DNA from: Opitutales bacterium
GTDB lineage: Bacteria > Verrucomicrobiota > Verrucomicrobiia > Opitutales > Oceanipulchritudinaceae
Assembly (NCBI GenBank): GCA_016932335.1
Contig: JAFGCZ010000012.1
Coordinates: 1-64,000, forward strand
Length of the DNA: 64,000 bases
Reading direction: 5' to 3'
Below, piece by piece: positions 27,344 to 35,793 of the stretch (position 1 is the stretch's first letter; each line of letters starts with the position of its first letter). Both the position numbers and the translations under genes were made by a program. Below the pieces are notes generated by a model. That model was given only the letters and a program-made list of their open reading frames with translations, ran no database searches and had not been told where the DNA came from.

Positions 27344-28519
27344 ATGTTTCCACAGGATCACTCCAAAAACTGGCACTCAGGGCAGGGCCACTGGGCCCAC
27401 ATACCACCTCAGGAATGGAATCGCTGGGTTTGGCAGCTACAGCACCGGCTCAAAACGGTCGACGAAATCGAGCACTACATGCACCTCACGCCTGAGGAAA
27501 AGGCCGGGTGCTATTTTGCCGACAAAAAACTGGCGCTGGCCATCACGCCCTACTTCTTCAACCTCATCGACGTCAACGATCCTGACGATCCAGTACGCCG
27601 CCAGGTCATTCCCCGGATTGAGGAAACCCACACCTCACCTGAGGAATTACTCGATCCTGTGGGGGAGGACAGCAGCTCGCCCACCGAGGGAATCGTGCAC
27701 CGCTACCCGGACCGCGTCCTCTTTCTCGTAACCGACCGCTGCGCCTCTTACTGTCGCTACTGTACCCGCAGCCGCCTCGTTTCCAATGCTCAGGACTACA
27801 ATTTTCACCCTGAGTTCGAGAATGGCCTGCGCTACATAGAGAACCATCCCGAAGTGCGCGATGTGCTCCTCAGCGGGGGTGACCCCTTACTCCTCTCCGA
27901 CCACAAGCTCGACTACCTTCTGGGGCGCCTGCGGGCCATTCCCCATGTGGAGTTTATCCGCATCGGTTCCCGCATACCTGTGTTTCTGCCTCAGCGCATC
28001 ACCGAGTCCCTCTGCAATGTCTTCCGTAAGCACGGTCCCATTTGGATGAGCATCCATGTCAACCACCCCAACGAGTGCACCCAGGACCTCCGGGCCGCCT
28101 GCGAACGCCTCGCCTTTGCGGGGGTGCCCTTGGGCAACCAGTCCGTCCTCCTGCGCGGAGTCAACGACGATCCCGAAACCATGCGGCGCCTCGTGCACCG
28201 CCTTCTCATGATGCGGGTGCGCCCATATTACCTTTACCAGTGCGATTTAATCACCGGCAGTGCGCACCTGCGTGCTCACCCGCAGAAAGGGCTGGAGATT
28301 ATCCGTGCTCTTCGCGGTCACACCACCGGCTATGCCCTGCCTCAGTTTGTGATCGATGCACCGGGTGGGGGAGGCAAGGTGCCCCTCAATCCCGACTACG
28401 TTACCGGCATTACCGAAACGGAAGTCATCATGCGCAATTTTGAAGGCAAGGAATACCGCTATCCCATCAATTCAGCCATTCCCGAGGAAGCCTTTTCCGG
28501 TGCTCAGTGTATCTACTGA
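27344..28519 (+). CDS. kamA: Lysine 2,3-aminomutase-family radical SAM enzyme
   Basis: 391 residues. The radical SAM cluster motif CASYCRYCTR (CxxxCxxC) is at ~132-139, followed by LLSGGDPLLLSD. The PLP-binding Lys is in PGGGGKVPLNPDY near residue 345. Zinc-site-like residues of true KamA (CxxxC plus late Cys) are only partly visible (final AQCIY). The enzyme would convert L-lysine to L-beta-lysine; EpmB, a shorter relative that modifies elongation factor P, lacks this long C-terminus. No acetyltransferase (ablB) or lysine fermentation genes are nearby, so its pathway is unclear here. It is followed by a metallo-hydrolase gene and the pot operon. Confidence 0.88.
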   Translation: MFPQDHSKNWHSGQGHWAHIPPQEWNRWVWQLQHRLKTVDEIEHYMHLTPEEKAGCYFADKKLALAITPYFFNLIDVNDPDDPVRRQVIPRIEETHTSPEELLDPVGEDSSSPTEGIVHRYPDRVLFLVTDRCASYCRYCTRSRLVSNAQDYNFHPEFENGLRYIENHPEVRDVLLSGGDPLLLSDHKLDYLLGRLRAIPHVEFIRIGSRIPVFLPQRITESLCNVFRKHGPIWMSIHVNHPNECTQDLRAACERLAFAGVPLGNQSVLLRGVNDDPETMRRLVHRLLMMRVRPYYLYQCDLITGSAHLRAHPQKGLEIIRALRGHTTGYALPQFVIDAPGGGGKVPLNPDYVTGITETEVIMRNFEGKEYRYPINSAIPEEAFSGAQCIY

Positions 28520-28578
28520 TATAGATTCCCGACGCTCAAAAATAGAGTTTCCATCTTCGTGAATCTTTTCTATAGTCG

Positions 28579-29301
28579 ATGCTCATGGTGAATCCGTTGC
28601 TTGGACTCTATCACATTCGTGCCTTCGGTTATTCCTGCTACCTGTTGGTGGATGGTGATGAAGCTGTGCTCATCGATACGGGCATGTGGGGCTGTGTGCG
28701 AAAGATTGAGGCGCTGCTCGAATTGCTCGACTTCGAATGGCTCAACCTCAAGGCCATCCTTCTGACCCACGGGCATATCGACCACGCCGGCAATGCCCAC
28801 ACCATTGCATCCCTTTCCGAGGGCAAGGTCTATATCCACCGCTTGGAGCATGCTCACCTGCGGGGAGAATACCACTATTCAAAGGCCAACCGCTGGTGCG
28901 CCCGCGGCGAGGCCCTCCTGCGTCGCTTTACCCATTATACACCAGCAACCCCCGATATCTATTTTCAGGATCAGGACCACCTCCCTTTTTGGGGCGGTCT
29001 GCGCGTTATCCACCTGCCCGGCCATACTACAGGCCACTGCGGGTTTTACTCGGAAAAGCACGACATCCTCTTTGCCGGAGACCTCTTTACCTACTTCCTC
29101 CGCCCAAGCCTCCCTCCGCGCTCCTTCTGCACCGCTCCCTGGTTCCTGCGCGAGTCCTTCGACAAAGTAGCCGCGCTCGATCCCTCCGGCATTCTCTGTT
29201 CCCACTCCTGGCATCCCGATCCGGGGCAAACCCGCAATGGCTTCGACCGTCTCTACCGGCGTATTTGCCGGGGCTCTATCTGCTTACCTGAAAACAAATA
29301 A
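28579..29301 (+). CDS. Metallo-beta-lactamase-fold hydrolase
   Basis: 240 residues of the MBL fold. Metal ligands: THGHIDHAGN (HxHxDH), the His in LPGHTTGHCGFY and the Asp in LFAGDLFTYFL, then a final His in CSHSWHPDP. N-terminal YSCYLLVDGDEAVLIDTGMW is typical. It resembles glyoxalase II-like or general MBL hydrolases; no specific substrate can be named. It lies 59 bases after kamA in the same direction and is closed by a terminator. Confidence 0.88.
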   Translation: MLMVNPLLGLYHIRAFGYSCYLLVDGDEAVLIDTGMWGCVRKIEALLELLDFEWLNLKAILLTHGHIDHAGNAHTIASLSEGKVYIHRLEHAHLRGEYHYSKANRWCARGEALLRRFTHYTPATPDIYFQDQDHLPFWGGLRVIHLPGHTTGHCGFYSEKHDILFAGDLFTYFLRPSLPPRSFCTAPWFLRESFDKVAALDPSGILCSHSWHPDPGQTRNGFDRLYRRICRGSICLPENK

Positions 29302-29315
29302 TCAAGCTGCCGGAA

Positions 29316-29340
29316 CCCCTTGGTTTAAGGGGATCTTTTC
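29316..29340 (+). terminator. Terminator after the MBL hydrolase gene
   Basis: The stem CCCCTT/AAGGGG with a 5-base loop is followed by ATCTTTTC and a further T run, ending the kamA-MBL transcript before potA. Confidence 0.75.
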
Positions 29341-29502
29341 CGCTTTTTTTGTTGTAGAGGCAGGCGAAACCCTCTAATTCACTCACCCATCACCACGGAC
29401 TAATCCTCCGTCATATTACATGAAATTCCTGAGTCCCAGAAACGCTGTCGGTTAGCTTGTTTTTTTAGAAACAGGTATCGTGCCTGATGGGAATATACGA
29501 GG

Positions 29503-30669
29503 ATGGAACATTTTATTGAATTACGCGATATCTGCAAAAGTTACGGGCAACAAGCTGCTGTCTGCAACGCCACTCTGGAGCTGAAAAAAGGCGAGGTCTT
29601 TTCTCTGCTCGGCCCCAGCGGTTGCGGCAAGACAACGCTCCTGCGCATTTTGGGTGGGTTTCAATATCCGGACTCCGGCAGAGTCATTGTCAACGGTCAG
29701 GATATTACCGATCTCCCCGCCAATAAGCGCCCGATCAATACCGTGTTTCAAAATTATGCGCTGTTCCCCAATATGACGGTTTGGGACAACATCGCTTTCG
29801 GTCTCAGAGTCGCCCGAATGACCCGCAAGGAGATCAATGTCGAGGTAGACCGCATGCTCGAGCTCATCGACATGCAGGACCACGCCCGGAAAAAGCCCGG
29901 CGAAATCAGTGGTGGCCAGAAACAGCGAGTGGCGATTGCCCGTGCTCTCGTCAACAAGCCGCAGTTGCTCCTGCTCGACGAACCCCTCGCTGCACTCGAT
30001 CTCAAACTGCGCCAGCGCATGCTCATCGAGCTCGATAACATCCACGACGAAGTCGGCATTACCTTCCTCTATGTAACGCACGACCAGGGGGAAGCCATGA
30101 GCCTTTCCGACCGTATTGCCGTCATGAACAACGGCAGCATTGAGCAAATCGGTAGCCCGGTGGAGATCTACGAGGCTCCCGGCTCCAGCTTTGTCGCCGC
30201 CTTTATCGGAGACACCAATTTTATCAACGGTCAGGTTAAAGAGAAAATCGACCACGACTACATCCGTATTGAGCTGGAAGAGTTTAACTCTGTACTTGCC
30301 TGGAACGACAAACAGCTCAACCCCGGAGAGCGGGTGGACTTGAGCATCCGACCGGAGAAATTCCGCCTTTTCCGCAACAAACCCGAGGCCACGCCCTACA
30401 TGAACGCCGTGGAAGGGACCGTGGAGGACATCATTTACCTCGGCGCTCAAACCAAATACTGGATTCGTGTCGGCGAAAAACTCGTCTCCGTGCAGCAACA
30501 GCACGGCCGTTTCCTCCTCGACGAAACCCCCATCACCTGGGGCGAAAACGTCTGGGTTTGCTGGCACGCCAACGACGGCTACATGCTGCAGCGCTTCGAC
30601 GAAGAAGACGCCAGCATGCTTCCTCTACCTCCTGAAGAAGATTTGGAAGACGATGAAGAAGCACAATAA
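29503..30669 (+). CDS. potA: Spermidine/putrescine ABC transporter ATPase
   Basis: 388 residues. Walker A GPSGCGKTT, Q-loop VFQNYALFPNMTV, signature ISGGQKQRVAIARA, Walker B LLLLDEPLAALD and the switch His (YVTHDQGEAM) are intact. The C-terminal ~130 residues form a TOBE domain (DLSIRPEKFRLF), with a long acidic tail (PPEEDLEDDEEAQ). It energises polyamine uptake with PotB, PotC and PotD encoded directly downstream; potB begins inside its last codons. Confidence 0.94.
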   Translation: MEHFIELRDICKSYGQQAAVCNATLELKKGEVFSLLGPSGCGKTTLLRILGGFQYPDSGRVIVNGQDITDLPANKRPINTVFQNYALFPNMTVWDNIAFGLRVARMTRKEINVEVDRMLELIDMQDHARKKPGEISGGQKQRVAIARALVNKPQLLLLDEPLAALDLKLRQRMLIELDNIHDEVGITFLYVTHDQGEAMSLSDRIAVMNNGSIEQIGSPVEIYEAPGSSFVAAFIGDTNFINGQVKEKIDHDYIRIELEEFNSVLAWNDKQLNPGERVDLSIRPEKFRLFRNKPEATPYMNAVEGTVEDIIYLGAQTKYWIRVGEKLVSVQQQHGRFLLDETPITWGENVWVCWHANDGYMLQRFDEEDASMLPLPPEEDLEDDEEAQ

Positions 30670-31525
30670 ACCCTACGTGGAATGGTTGCTCACCCTTCCC
30701 AGTTTGGGGTGGCTTACACTCTTTTTCATCATTCCCACCATCATCGTCTTTGCCATTGCCTTTAAACCGGCTGGCGTCAACGGCGGTATCGGCGAAGGGT
30801 GGACTCTGGAGAGCATCCGTAATCTGGCTCAACCCAGTTATCCGGAAATCATCTTCCGCACCATTTGGATCAGTGTTGTCGCCACTGCGGTCTGTCTCTT
30901 CCTGAGCACTCCTGTGGCTTATTGGCTGGCCCTTCAACCTCCCCAGCGCCGCCAGTGGCTCATGCTGCTCATTATTCTGCCTTTTTGGACCAATTTCCTC
31001 ATCCGCATCTTTGCCTGGAAAACCCTGCTGCATTCCGAGGGCTGGCTCAAATACGCACTTGTCTCGCTGGGTCTGGTTTCTCCCGATGCCATCCTCCTCT
31101 ACAATTCCGGAGCCATTCTTGTGGTCCTGATCTATACCTATCTGCCCTTTGCCATCCTGCCCATCTATGCCGCAGCAGAGAAGTTTGATTTCAGTCTCAT
31201 CGATGCTGCCCACGACCTCGGCGCTTCCAGAATACACGCCTTTTTCAGCATCTTTGTTCCGGGCATTCGCACCGGGCTCTTTACCGCCCTCATGGTGGTG
31301 CTCATCCCCGCCCTGGGCTCCTATGCAATTCCCGATATTGTAGGTGGTGCCTCCAGCGAAATGATCGGTAATAAAATCGCCCAGAGAACCTTTGTGGATC
31401 GCAATCTGCCCCATGCCAGTGCGCTGTCAGCCTGTCTGGCCCTCGCCGTCCTTATTCCCATGATGATTTCCCTCATTGGCAGAGACCGCCGCTTTACCAA
31501 AAAAACGGGAGGCAAAAAAGCATGA
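30653..31525 (+). CDS. potB: Spermidine/putrescine ABC transporter permease
   Basis: 290 residues from ATG 30653 (MKKHNKPYVEWLL), overlapping the potA stop by 17 bases; the longer frame upstream lies out of phase inside potA and has no homology. Six membrane helices are visible, with the permease EAA-like loop in DAAHDLGASRIHAFFSIFVP. N-terminal LTLPSLGWLTLFFIIPTIIV is typical for PotB. It pairs with PotC as the inner-membrane channel. Confidence 0.93.
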   Translation: MKKHNKPYVEWLLTLPSLGWLTLFFIIPTIIVFAIAFKPAGVNGGIGEGWTLESIRNLAQPSYPEIIFRTIWISVVATAVCLFLSTPVAYWLALQPPQRRQWLMLLIILPFWTNFLIRIFAWKTLLHSEGWLKYALVSLGLVSPDAILLYNSGAILVVLIYTYLPFAILPIYAAAEKFDFSLIDAAHDLGASRIHAFFSIFVPGIRTGLFTALMVVLIPALGSYAIPDIVGGASSEMIGNKIAQRTFVDRNLPHASALSACLALAVLIPMMISLIGRDRRFTKKTGGKKA

Positions 31526-32313
31526 AACGGTCCCGTTTCCCTCTACTTATTTCTGTGGGTGTCATGCTCTTTTTCTACCTGCCCATCTTTTTGTTGGTTG
31601 TCGGCTCCTTTAACGACTCGCGCTACGGTGGCCCCTGGAGAGGATTCACCCTCAAATGGTACGAGCGCCTCTTGACGGAACGCGATATTTGGGCGGCTAC
31701 CGAAAACACCCTCATCATTGCACTGGTTTCCACCGTGGTGGCTACCTGCCTTGGTACCATCGCCGCTTGGGTGCTCCACCGCTATCACGGCGCGCTTCAG
31801 CGTACGCATTACCTCTTCATGTACATGCCGCTGGTGGTTCCGGATATCCTCATGGGCATCAGCCTGCTTCTGCTCTTTGTCAATTTTTCTGCAAAACTGG
31901 GGCTGACCACCATCACCCTGGCCCACATTACATTCTGCACCAGCTATGTTACGCTGGTGGTTTTGGGGCGCCTTCAGGATTTCGACAATAATGTGGTGGA
32001 CGCCGCCCTTGACCTCGGCGCGCGCTGGCCCCGCATTATCTGGAATGTTATCCTCCCCATGCTCGGGCCGGGGATCGCTTCCGGTGCCTTGCTTGCCTTT
32101 ACGCTTTCGGTGGACGATTTTATTATCACCTTCTTCGTCTGTGGGCCCGGCAGCACCACGCTTCCGCTCTATGTTTACAGCTCTATGAAGCATGGCTCGC
32201 CCACCATCATCAATGCCCTCTGCACTATTTTTATGGCGGTTACAGCCATCATTGTAATCACCGGACAGTTTCTCATGAATCGACGTCAACCTGTACAACA
32301 ACTCCGTTCATAG
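31522..32313 (+). CDS. potC: Spermidine/putrescine ABC transporter permease
   Basis: 263 residues, six predicted helices. Motifs are FFYLPIFLLVVGSFNDSRYG at the start and the EAA-like loop DAALDLGARWPRIIWNVILP, followed by ALLAFTLSVDDFIITFFVCG, the last being a PotC signature. Start and potB stop overlap as ATGA. It forms the channel with PotB. Confidence 0.94.
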   Translation: MKRSRFPLLISVGVMLFFYLPIFLLVVGSFNDSRYGGPWRGFTLKWYERLLTERDIWAATENTLIIALVSTVVATCLGTIAAWVLHRYHGALQRTHYLFMYMPLVVPDILMGISLLLLFVNFSAKLGLTTITLAHITFCTSYVTLVVLGRLQDFDNNVVDAALDLGARWPRIIWNVILPMLGPGIASGALLAFTLSVDDFIITFFVCGPGSTTLPLYVYSSMKHGSPTIINALCTIFMAVTAIIVITGQFLMNRRQPVQQLRS

Positions 32314-33360
32314 ATGAAAAAATACATCAGCCTCCTCGTCGCCGTTTGTGGCGCGCTCTTCTTGTTCTCGGGGTGTTCCGAAAAAAAACCGGAACTTCAC
32401 CTCTATAACTGGGTGGATTATATCAACCCTGAGTCTATTCAACGTTTTGAAGAAAAATACAACTGTAAGGTTGTCGTTGATTACTTCGATTCAAACGAAG
32501 CCATGTATGCAAAACTCAAGGCCGGTGCCACCGGTTTCGACGTGGTCTTCCCCTCCAGCTATCAGTCCGGCATTATGAATCAGGAGGGAATGCTCCTGCC
32601 TATGGACGCATCTAAGATGCCCAACCTGCAGCTCGTCGATAAAGAGTTTCTTAAGTATACTGCTGTCGATAAAACCATGAGCTACTCTGTCCCTTATATG
32701 ACAGGGGCTACTGTTCTGGCTTATCGCGAGAGCAAAGTGCCCGATTTTGTTCCCAGCTGGAATGTTTTTCTGCGTGAAGATCTTAAGGGTCGCATGACTT
32801 TGCTCAACGACATGCGCGAAACCATTGGTGCCGCCCTCATTACTCTCGGCTATTCTGTTAACACTACAGACGAAGCTCAGCTTGCTCAGGCCGAGGAGAT
32901 TGTTCGCGGCTGGAAGGCCAACATTGCCAAGTTTGAGAACGAAGGTTATAAGGCCGGAATCGGCTCCGGAGAATTTGTTGTCGTTCACGGTTATGCCGGC
33001 GACCTCATGCAGGTCATCGAAGAAAACGAAGACTACGACATCAAGCTGGCCTTGCCCAAAGAAGGCACCACGGTTTGGGTCGACGATATGGTTATCCTCA
33101 AGAATGCCCCGGATGTTGAGCTCGCCTACGCATTCGTTAACTTCATGCACGATCCAGAAATCGCCAAACTCAACATGGAGTTCAACTACATCCAGTGCCC
33201 CAACGTTGAAGGCTACAAAATCGTGGATCCCGAACTCAAAGAAGATCCCATCCTCTTCCTTCCGGACGAAATGCGCTCCAAAGCCGAACAAATTCTCGAC
33301 CTCGGCGAAGACCTTCCCAAATACACCAAGGTTTGGGACCGCATCAAATCCACTAATTGA
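32314..33360 (+). CDS. potD: Spermidine/putrescine-binding lipoprotein
   Basis: 348 residues. A lipoprotein signal (LVAVCGALFLFSGC, lipobox FSGC) anchors it in the periplasm. LHLYNWVDYINPESIQRFEE is the hallmark start of PotD/PotF binding proteins, followed by YDIKLALPKEGTTVWVDDMV. It captures polyamine and delivers it to PotBC. Its ATG directly follows the potC stop, completing potABCD. Confidence 0.94.
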   Translation: MKKYISLLVAVCGALFLFSGCSEKKPELHLYNWVDYINPESIQRFEEKYNCKVVVDYFDSNEAMYAKLKAGATGFDVVFPSSYQSGIMNQEGMLLPMDASKMPNLQLVDKEFLKYTAVDKTMSYSVPYMTGATVLAYRESKVPDFVPSWNVFLREDLKGRMTLLNDMRETIGAALITLGYSVNTTDEAQLAQAEEIVRGWKANIAKFENEGYKAGIGSGEFVVVHGYAGDLMQVIEENEDYDIKLALPKEGTTVWVDDMVILKNAPDVELAYAFVNFMHDPEIAKLNMEFNYIQCPNVEGYKIVDPELKEDPILFLPDEMRSKAEQILDLGEDLPKYTKVWDRIKSTN

Positions 33361-33384
33361 GAAAACTCTCTTTACACAAAAAAA

Positions 33385-33409
33385 GCGGCAGGATTCTGCC
33401 GCTTTTTTT
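33385..33409. terminator. Bidirectional terminator after potD
   Basis: The stem GCGGCAG/CTGCCGC with a GATT loop is flanked by A7 on the left and T7 on the right. It closes potABCD on the plus strand and the small convergent gene on the minus strand. Confidence 0.9.
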
Positions 33410-33417
33410 ATGTGTGT

Positions 33418-33903
33418 TTAGAAAATGTCCTCGGCATTTTCGCCCTTTAACCCATCTGTGTTTTCTGTTGGAATCTTGTTGTTGGTCTTCAATACAAAAA
33501 CAGGTTCCTTGGTTTTTACCCAGATGTTTTGCTCTTTCAGAATGCGCGTGGAAACCACTTCGCACACTTCAGCGATAGACTTTACGGGCATTTTTCGACC
33601 CTTTGGAGTCACATTAAATTCGTAAGCGCTGCGCTGCAGCTTCTCTTCGGCGATATAGGGGCTTTCTTCTTCCGGGATTTGCAGCACCCAGCCGGTAAAA
33701 TCCCTGTCGGGGAGCTCTTCGTTGGGGTCGGAGATCATAAAGACAAATTGCTTCTTCACCGGAGGTGCCTTGGGCACATCTTCTTCAGATGCTTTCGCCT
33801 CGGTTTCAATATCTTCTATAATCTGCGAGACCATGCGCACATCCAGCTCATTGCGCTGCAGGATCATCTTTACCAATTCTAAATCCACTTTCGCCATAAT
33901 CAC
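33418..33903 (-). CDS. Conserved-looking hypothetical cytoplasmic protein
   Basis: 161 residues, no signal or membrane segment; family not recognised. An N-terminal helical part (LELVKMILQRNELDVRMVSQ) leads to a linker (KAPPVKKQ) and an alpha/beta part (QFVFMISDPNEELPDRDFTG) that ends in a disordered acidic tail. The start may be the ATG at 33903 or the third codon (33897). Coding character is supported by codon-like composition and by its place between a terminator and alr, on the same strand as the alr-tsaB-rpoN-kinase genes. No function can be assigned. Confidence 0.7.
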   Translation of the reverse strand: MIMAKVDLELVKMILQRNELDVRMVSQIIEDIETEAKASEEDVPKAPPVKKQFVFMISDPNEELPDRDFTGWVLQIPEEESPYIAEEKLQRSAYEFNVTPKGRKMPVKSIAEVCEVVSTRILKEQNIWVKTKEPVFVLKTNNKIPTENTDGLKGENAEDIF

Positions 33904-33953
33904 TTATCCCTAATGAAAGCCTTTCCAAACATCAAGTGTGGATGCTGAAAATC

Positions 33954-35096
33954 CTAAAATCCGGTATCGGTTTTGTAGATACGCTGCACCCGCTTGCTGA
34001 TCGAAACAAAGCTTTCCCAGGGAATTTCTCCGGCTTTGCTGCTGAACTCGTTTACGGAGATGCGCTCACCCTCCTGAGTTCCAATGAGCGTGGCTATATC
34101 TCCGCATTCTACCCCGGGAATATCACTGATGTCCACTATCGTCTGATCCATGGTCACGCGTCCCAATACCCGGCAACGCTTCCCGTGAATCAGCACCTCG
34201 GCCTCGTTGCTCAATGCTGTGGGAATTCCATCAGCGTATCCCGCGGTCAGAACGGCTATTTTTGATCGCTTCTTCAATTGATACGTTTTCCCGTAACTGA
34301 TGTAGCAACCTTCCGGCAGTTCCTTAATCAGTCCCACTCGGGTGTGGAAACTCAATACGGGTTCCACGCACACATCGGCCAGCAGAGAGTCGGGGTAGGG
34401 CAGCACTCCGAATTGCAGCAGTCCGATGCGCACGCCATTCAACGGTCCATTGCTGGGAAGGGATTCCAATCCAGCGCTGTTGTCACAGTGTATCAGCAGT
34501 TTACGGTCTGTCGGCAGGGGCAGCGTCTTCAGCAGATCCAGAAAGCGGTTGCGTTGTAATTGGGTAAACGCGGCATCGCAGTCAGCCGAACTGAAATGTG
34601 TAAAGATGCCGTCCAGTTGTAAGTCGGCGCATTTCAGAATCTTCAGGCAGAGCGCTTTGGCATCTTCATACCAGACCCCGATGCGCCCCATTCCCGTATC
34701 CACTTTCATGTGCACGGAAATACGCTTGCCTGCCTCTTGTGCTGCCTTCTGGAAGCGTCTCAGCTCCTCTTCGCAGGAGATCGTTGGAATGACCTGCAGC
34801 TTGGCAATGTGCTTATCCTCTTCCGGCAAAATAGCACTCAGAATAAGGATGGGCCAGCCCGAACCGATTTCCCGGATTTCTTCGGCTTCCCTCAGGTTGG
34901 CTACGGCAAAGAGATCTGCCCCGCAGTGCATCAGGCGCGAGACGGTCTGCTTCATCCCATGCCCGTAGGCATCGGCTTTGACCACCGCCACATATTGAAT
35001 GTAATCCGGCAATCCGCTTCGGATACGTTTCAGGTTTCTCTCCAGAGTCCCCAGATCAATTTCTACCCAGCAACGTGGTTTATCATGCAGTCTCAC
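33954..35096 (-). CDS. alr: Alanine racemase
   Basis: About 380 residues from a GTG at 35096. The only in-frame ATG (35216) would overlap tsaB by 59 bases and add 40 residues without homology, so the GTG is preferred, though no strong ribosome site backs either. Motifs: RCWVEIDLGTLERNLKRI, PLP Lys in AVVKADAYGHGM, MKVDTGMGRIG, second catalytic region AVLTAGYADGIPTAL and VTMDQTIVDIS. It interconverts L- and D-alanine for peptidoglycan. It is the last gene of the kinase-rpoN-tsaB-alr run. Confidence 0.92.
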   Translation of the reverse strand: MRLHDKPRCWVEIDLGTLERNLKRIRSGLPDYIQYVAVVKADAYGHGMKQTVSRLMHCGADLFAVANLREAEEIREIGSGWPILILSAILPEEDKHIAKLQVIPTISCEEELRRFQKAAQEAGKRISVHMKVDTGMGRIGVWYEDAKALCLKILKCADLQLDGIFTHFSSADCDAAFTQLQRNRFLDLLKTLPLPTDRKLLIHCDNSAGLESLPSNGPLNGVRIGLLQFGVLPYPDSLLADVCVEPVLSFHTRVGLIKELPEGCYISYGKTYQLKKRSKIAVLTAGYADGIPTALSNEAEVLIHGKRCRVLGRVTMDQTIVDISDIPGVECGDIATLIGTQEGERISVNEFSSKAGEIPWESFVSISKRVQRIYKTDTGF

Positions 35097-35157
35097 AGGG
35101 GAAACTCTAACCGATTCCGCTTTCCGTAAAAGGAGAAAATTTAAACTTAAACAAAAA

Positions 35158-35793
35158 TCAACTGTGGCGGGTTTGAGTCCAGCGCACGTATTCTGTTTCT
35201 TCCGGTACCCAGGCATCTGCTAGGTCTACCGTTCTGAGAAAGGCTTCGCTTTGACAAATTTTGGGGAATGCCTTTGGGCTGTAGTCGGCGGGCGTCCATT
35301 GCTCGGGTATTTCCTGCTTGAGCCGGCGTTGTTGCAAATAGAGCACGCTTCCCTCCAACTGCTTTGCGGTGTCCGCATCTATCAAGTTCAATTCGCCGCG
35401 TTTCACACTGTAGCAGTTGTAATTTTCTCTGCGAAATGGGGAAATAATGTAATCTGCCTGAGGGTTGCTCAAGCCTGCCGCGGTTAAGCTTTTGTAGGCA
35501 TAAAGTGCCACCGGTTTATCCCTCCCCAGTAACACGTGCCAGGCATTAACCGCCATGGCGGATAGGCGTAACCCCAGCAGGGTTCCCGGCCCTTCGCAAT
35601 AGCAGATACCGTCGACATCTTTCAGTGCTACATCTGCTTGCTTCAACGTTCTATTGGTCAAAGGCATGAGTTGTTCCAGCGTGTCTCCATCGCAGGAACA
35701 CAGCGCCGCCCAGTTGCCGTCCTTCAGGATTCCTGTGTATAGGGTAGGGCTGCTGGCGTCCACCAGCAGATAAATGCGGTTGGGCTCAATCAT
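35158..35793 (-). CDS. tsaB: tRNA t6A biosynthesis protein TsaB-like
   Basis: 211 residues from ATG 35793, which overlaps the rpoN stop as ATGATTGA; longer starts lie within rpoN. The N-terminus YLLVDASSPTLYTGIL is the ASKHA-fold beta-hairpin, and YCEGPGTLLGLRLSAMAVNA corresponds to the TsaB motif GPGSFTGLRIG. TsaB partners TsaD and TsaE in adding threonylcarbamoyl to A37 of tRNAs. The protein is divergent in its second half, so family membership is good but not certain. Confidence 0.85.
   Translation of the reverse strand: MIEPNRIYLLVDASSPTLYTGILKDGNWAALCSCDGDTLEQLMPLTNRTLKQADVALKDVDGICYCEGPGTLLGLRLSAMAVNAWHVLLGRDKPVALYAYKSLTAAGLSNPQADYIISPFRRENYNCYSVKRGELNLIDADTAKQLEGSVLYLQQRRLKQEIPEQWTPADYSPKAFPKICQSEAFLRTVDLADAWVPEETEYVRWTQTRHS

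Noticed and set aside
27192-27731. 179-codon frame overlapping kamA
   Set aside because: Alternate frame of kamA; the frame with CASYCRYCTR is the real gene.
35097-35216. ATG 35216 as the alr start
   Set aside because: It would overlap tsaB by 59 bases and add 40 residues unlike alanine racemases; GTG 35096 gives the normal length.
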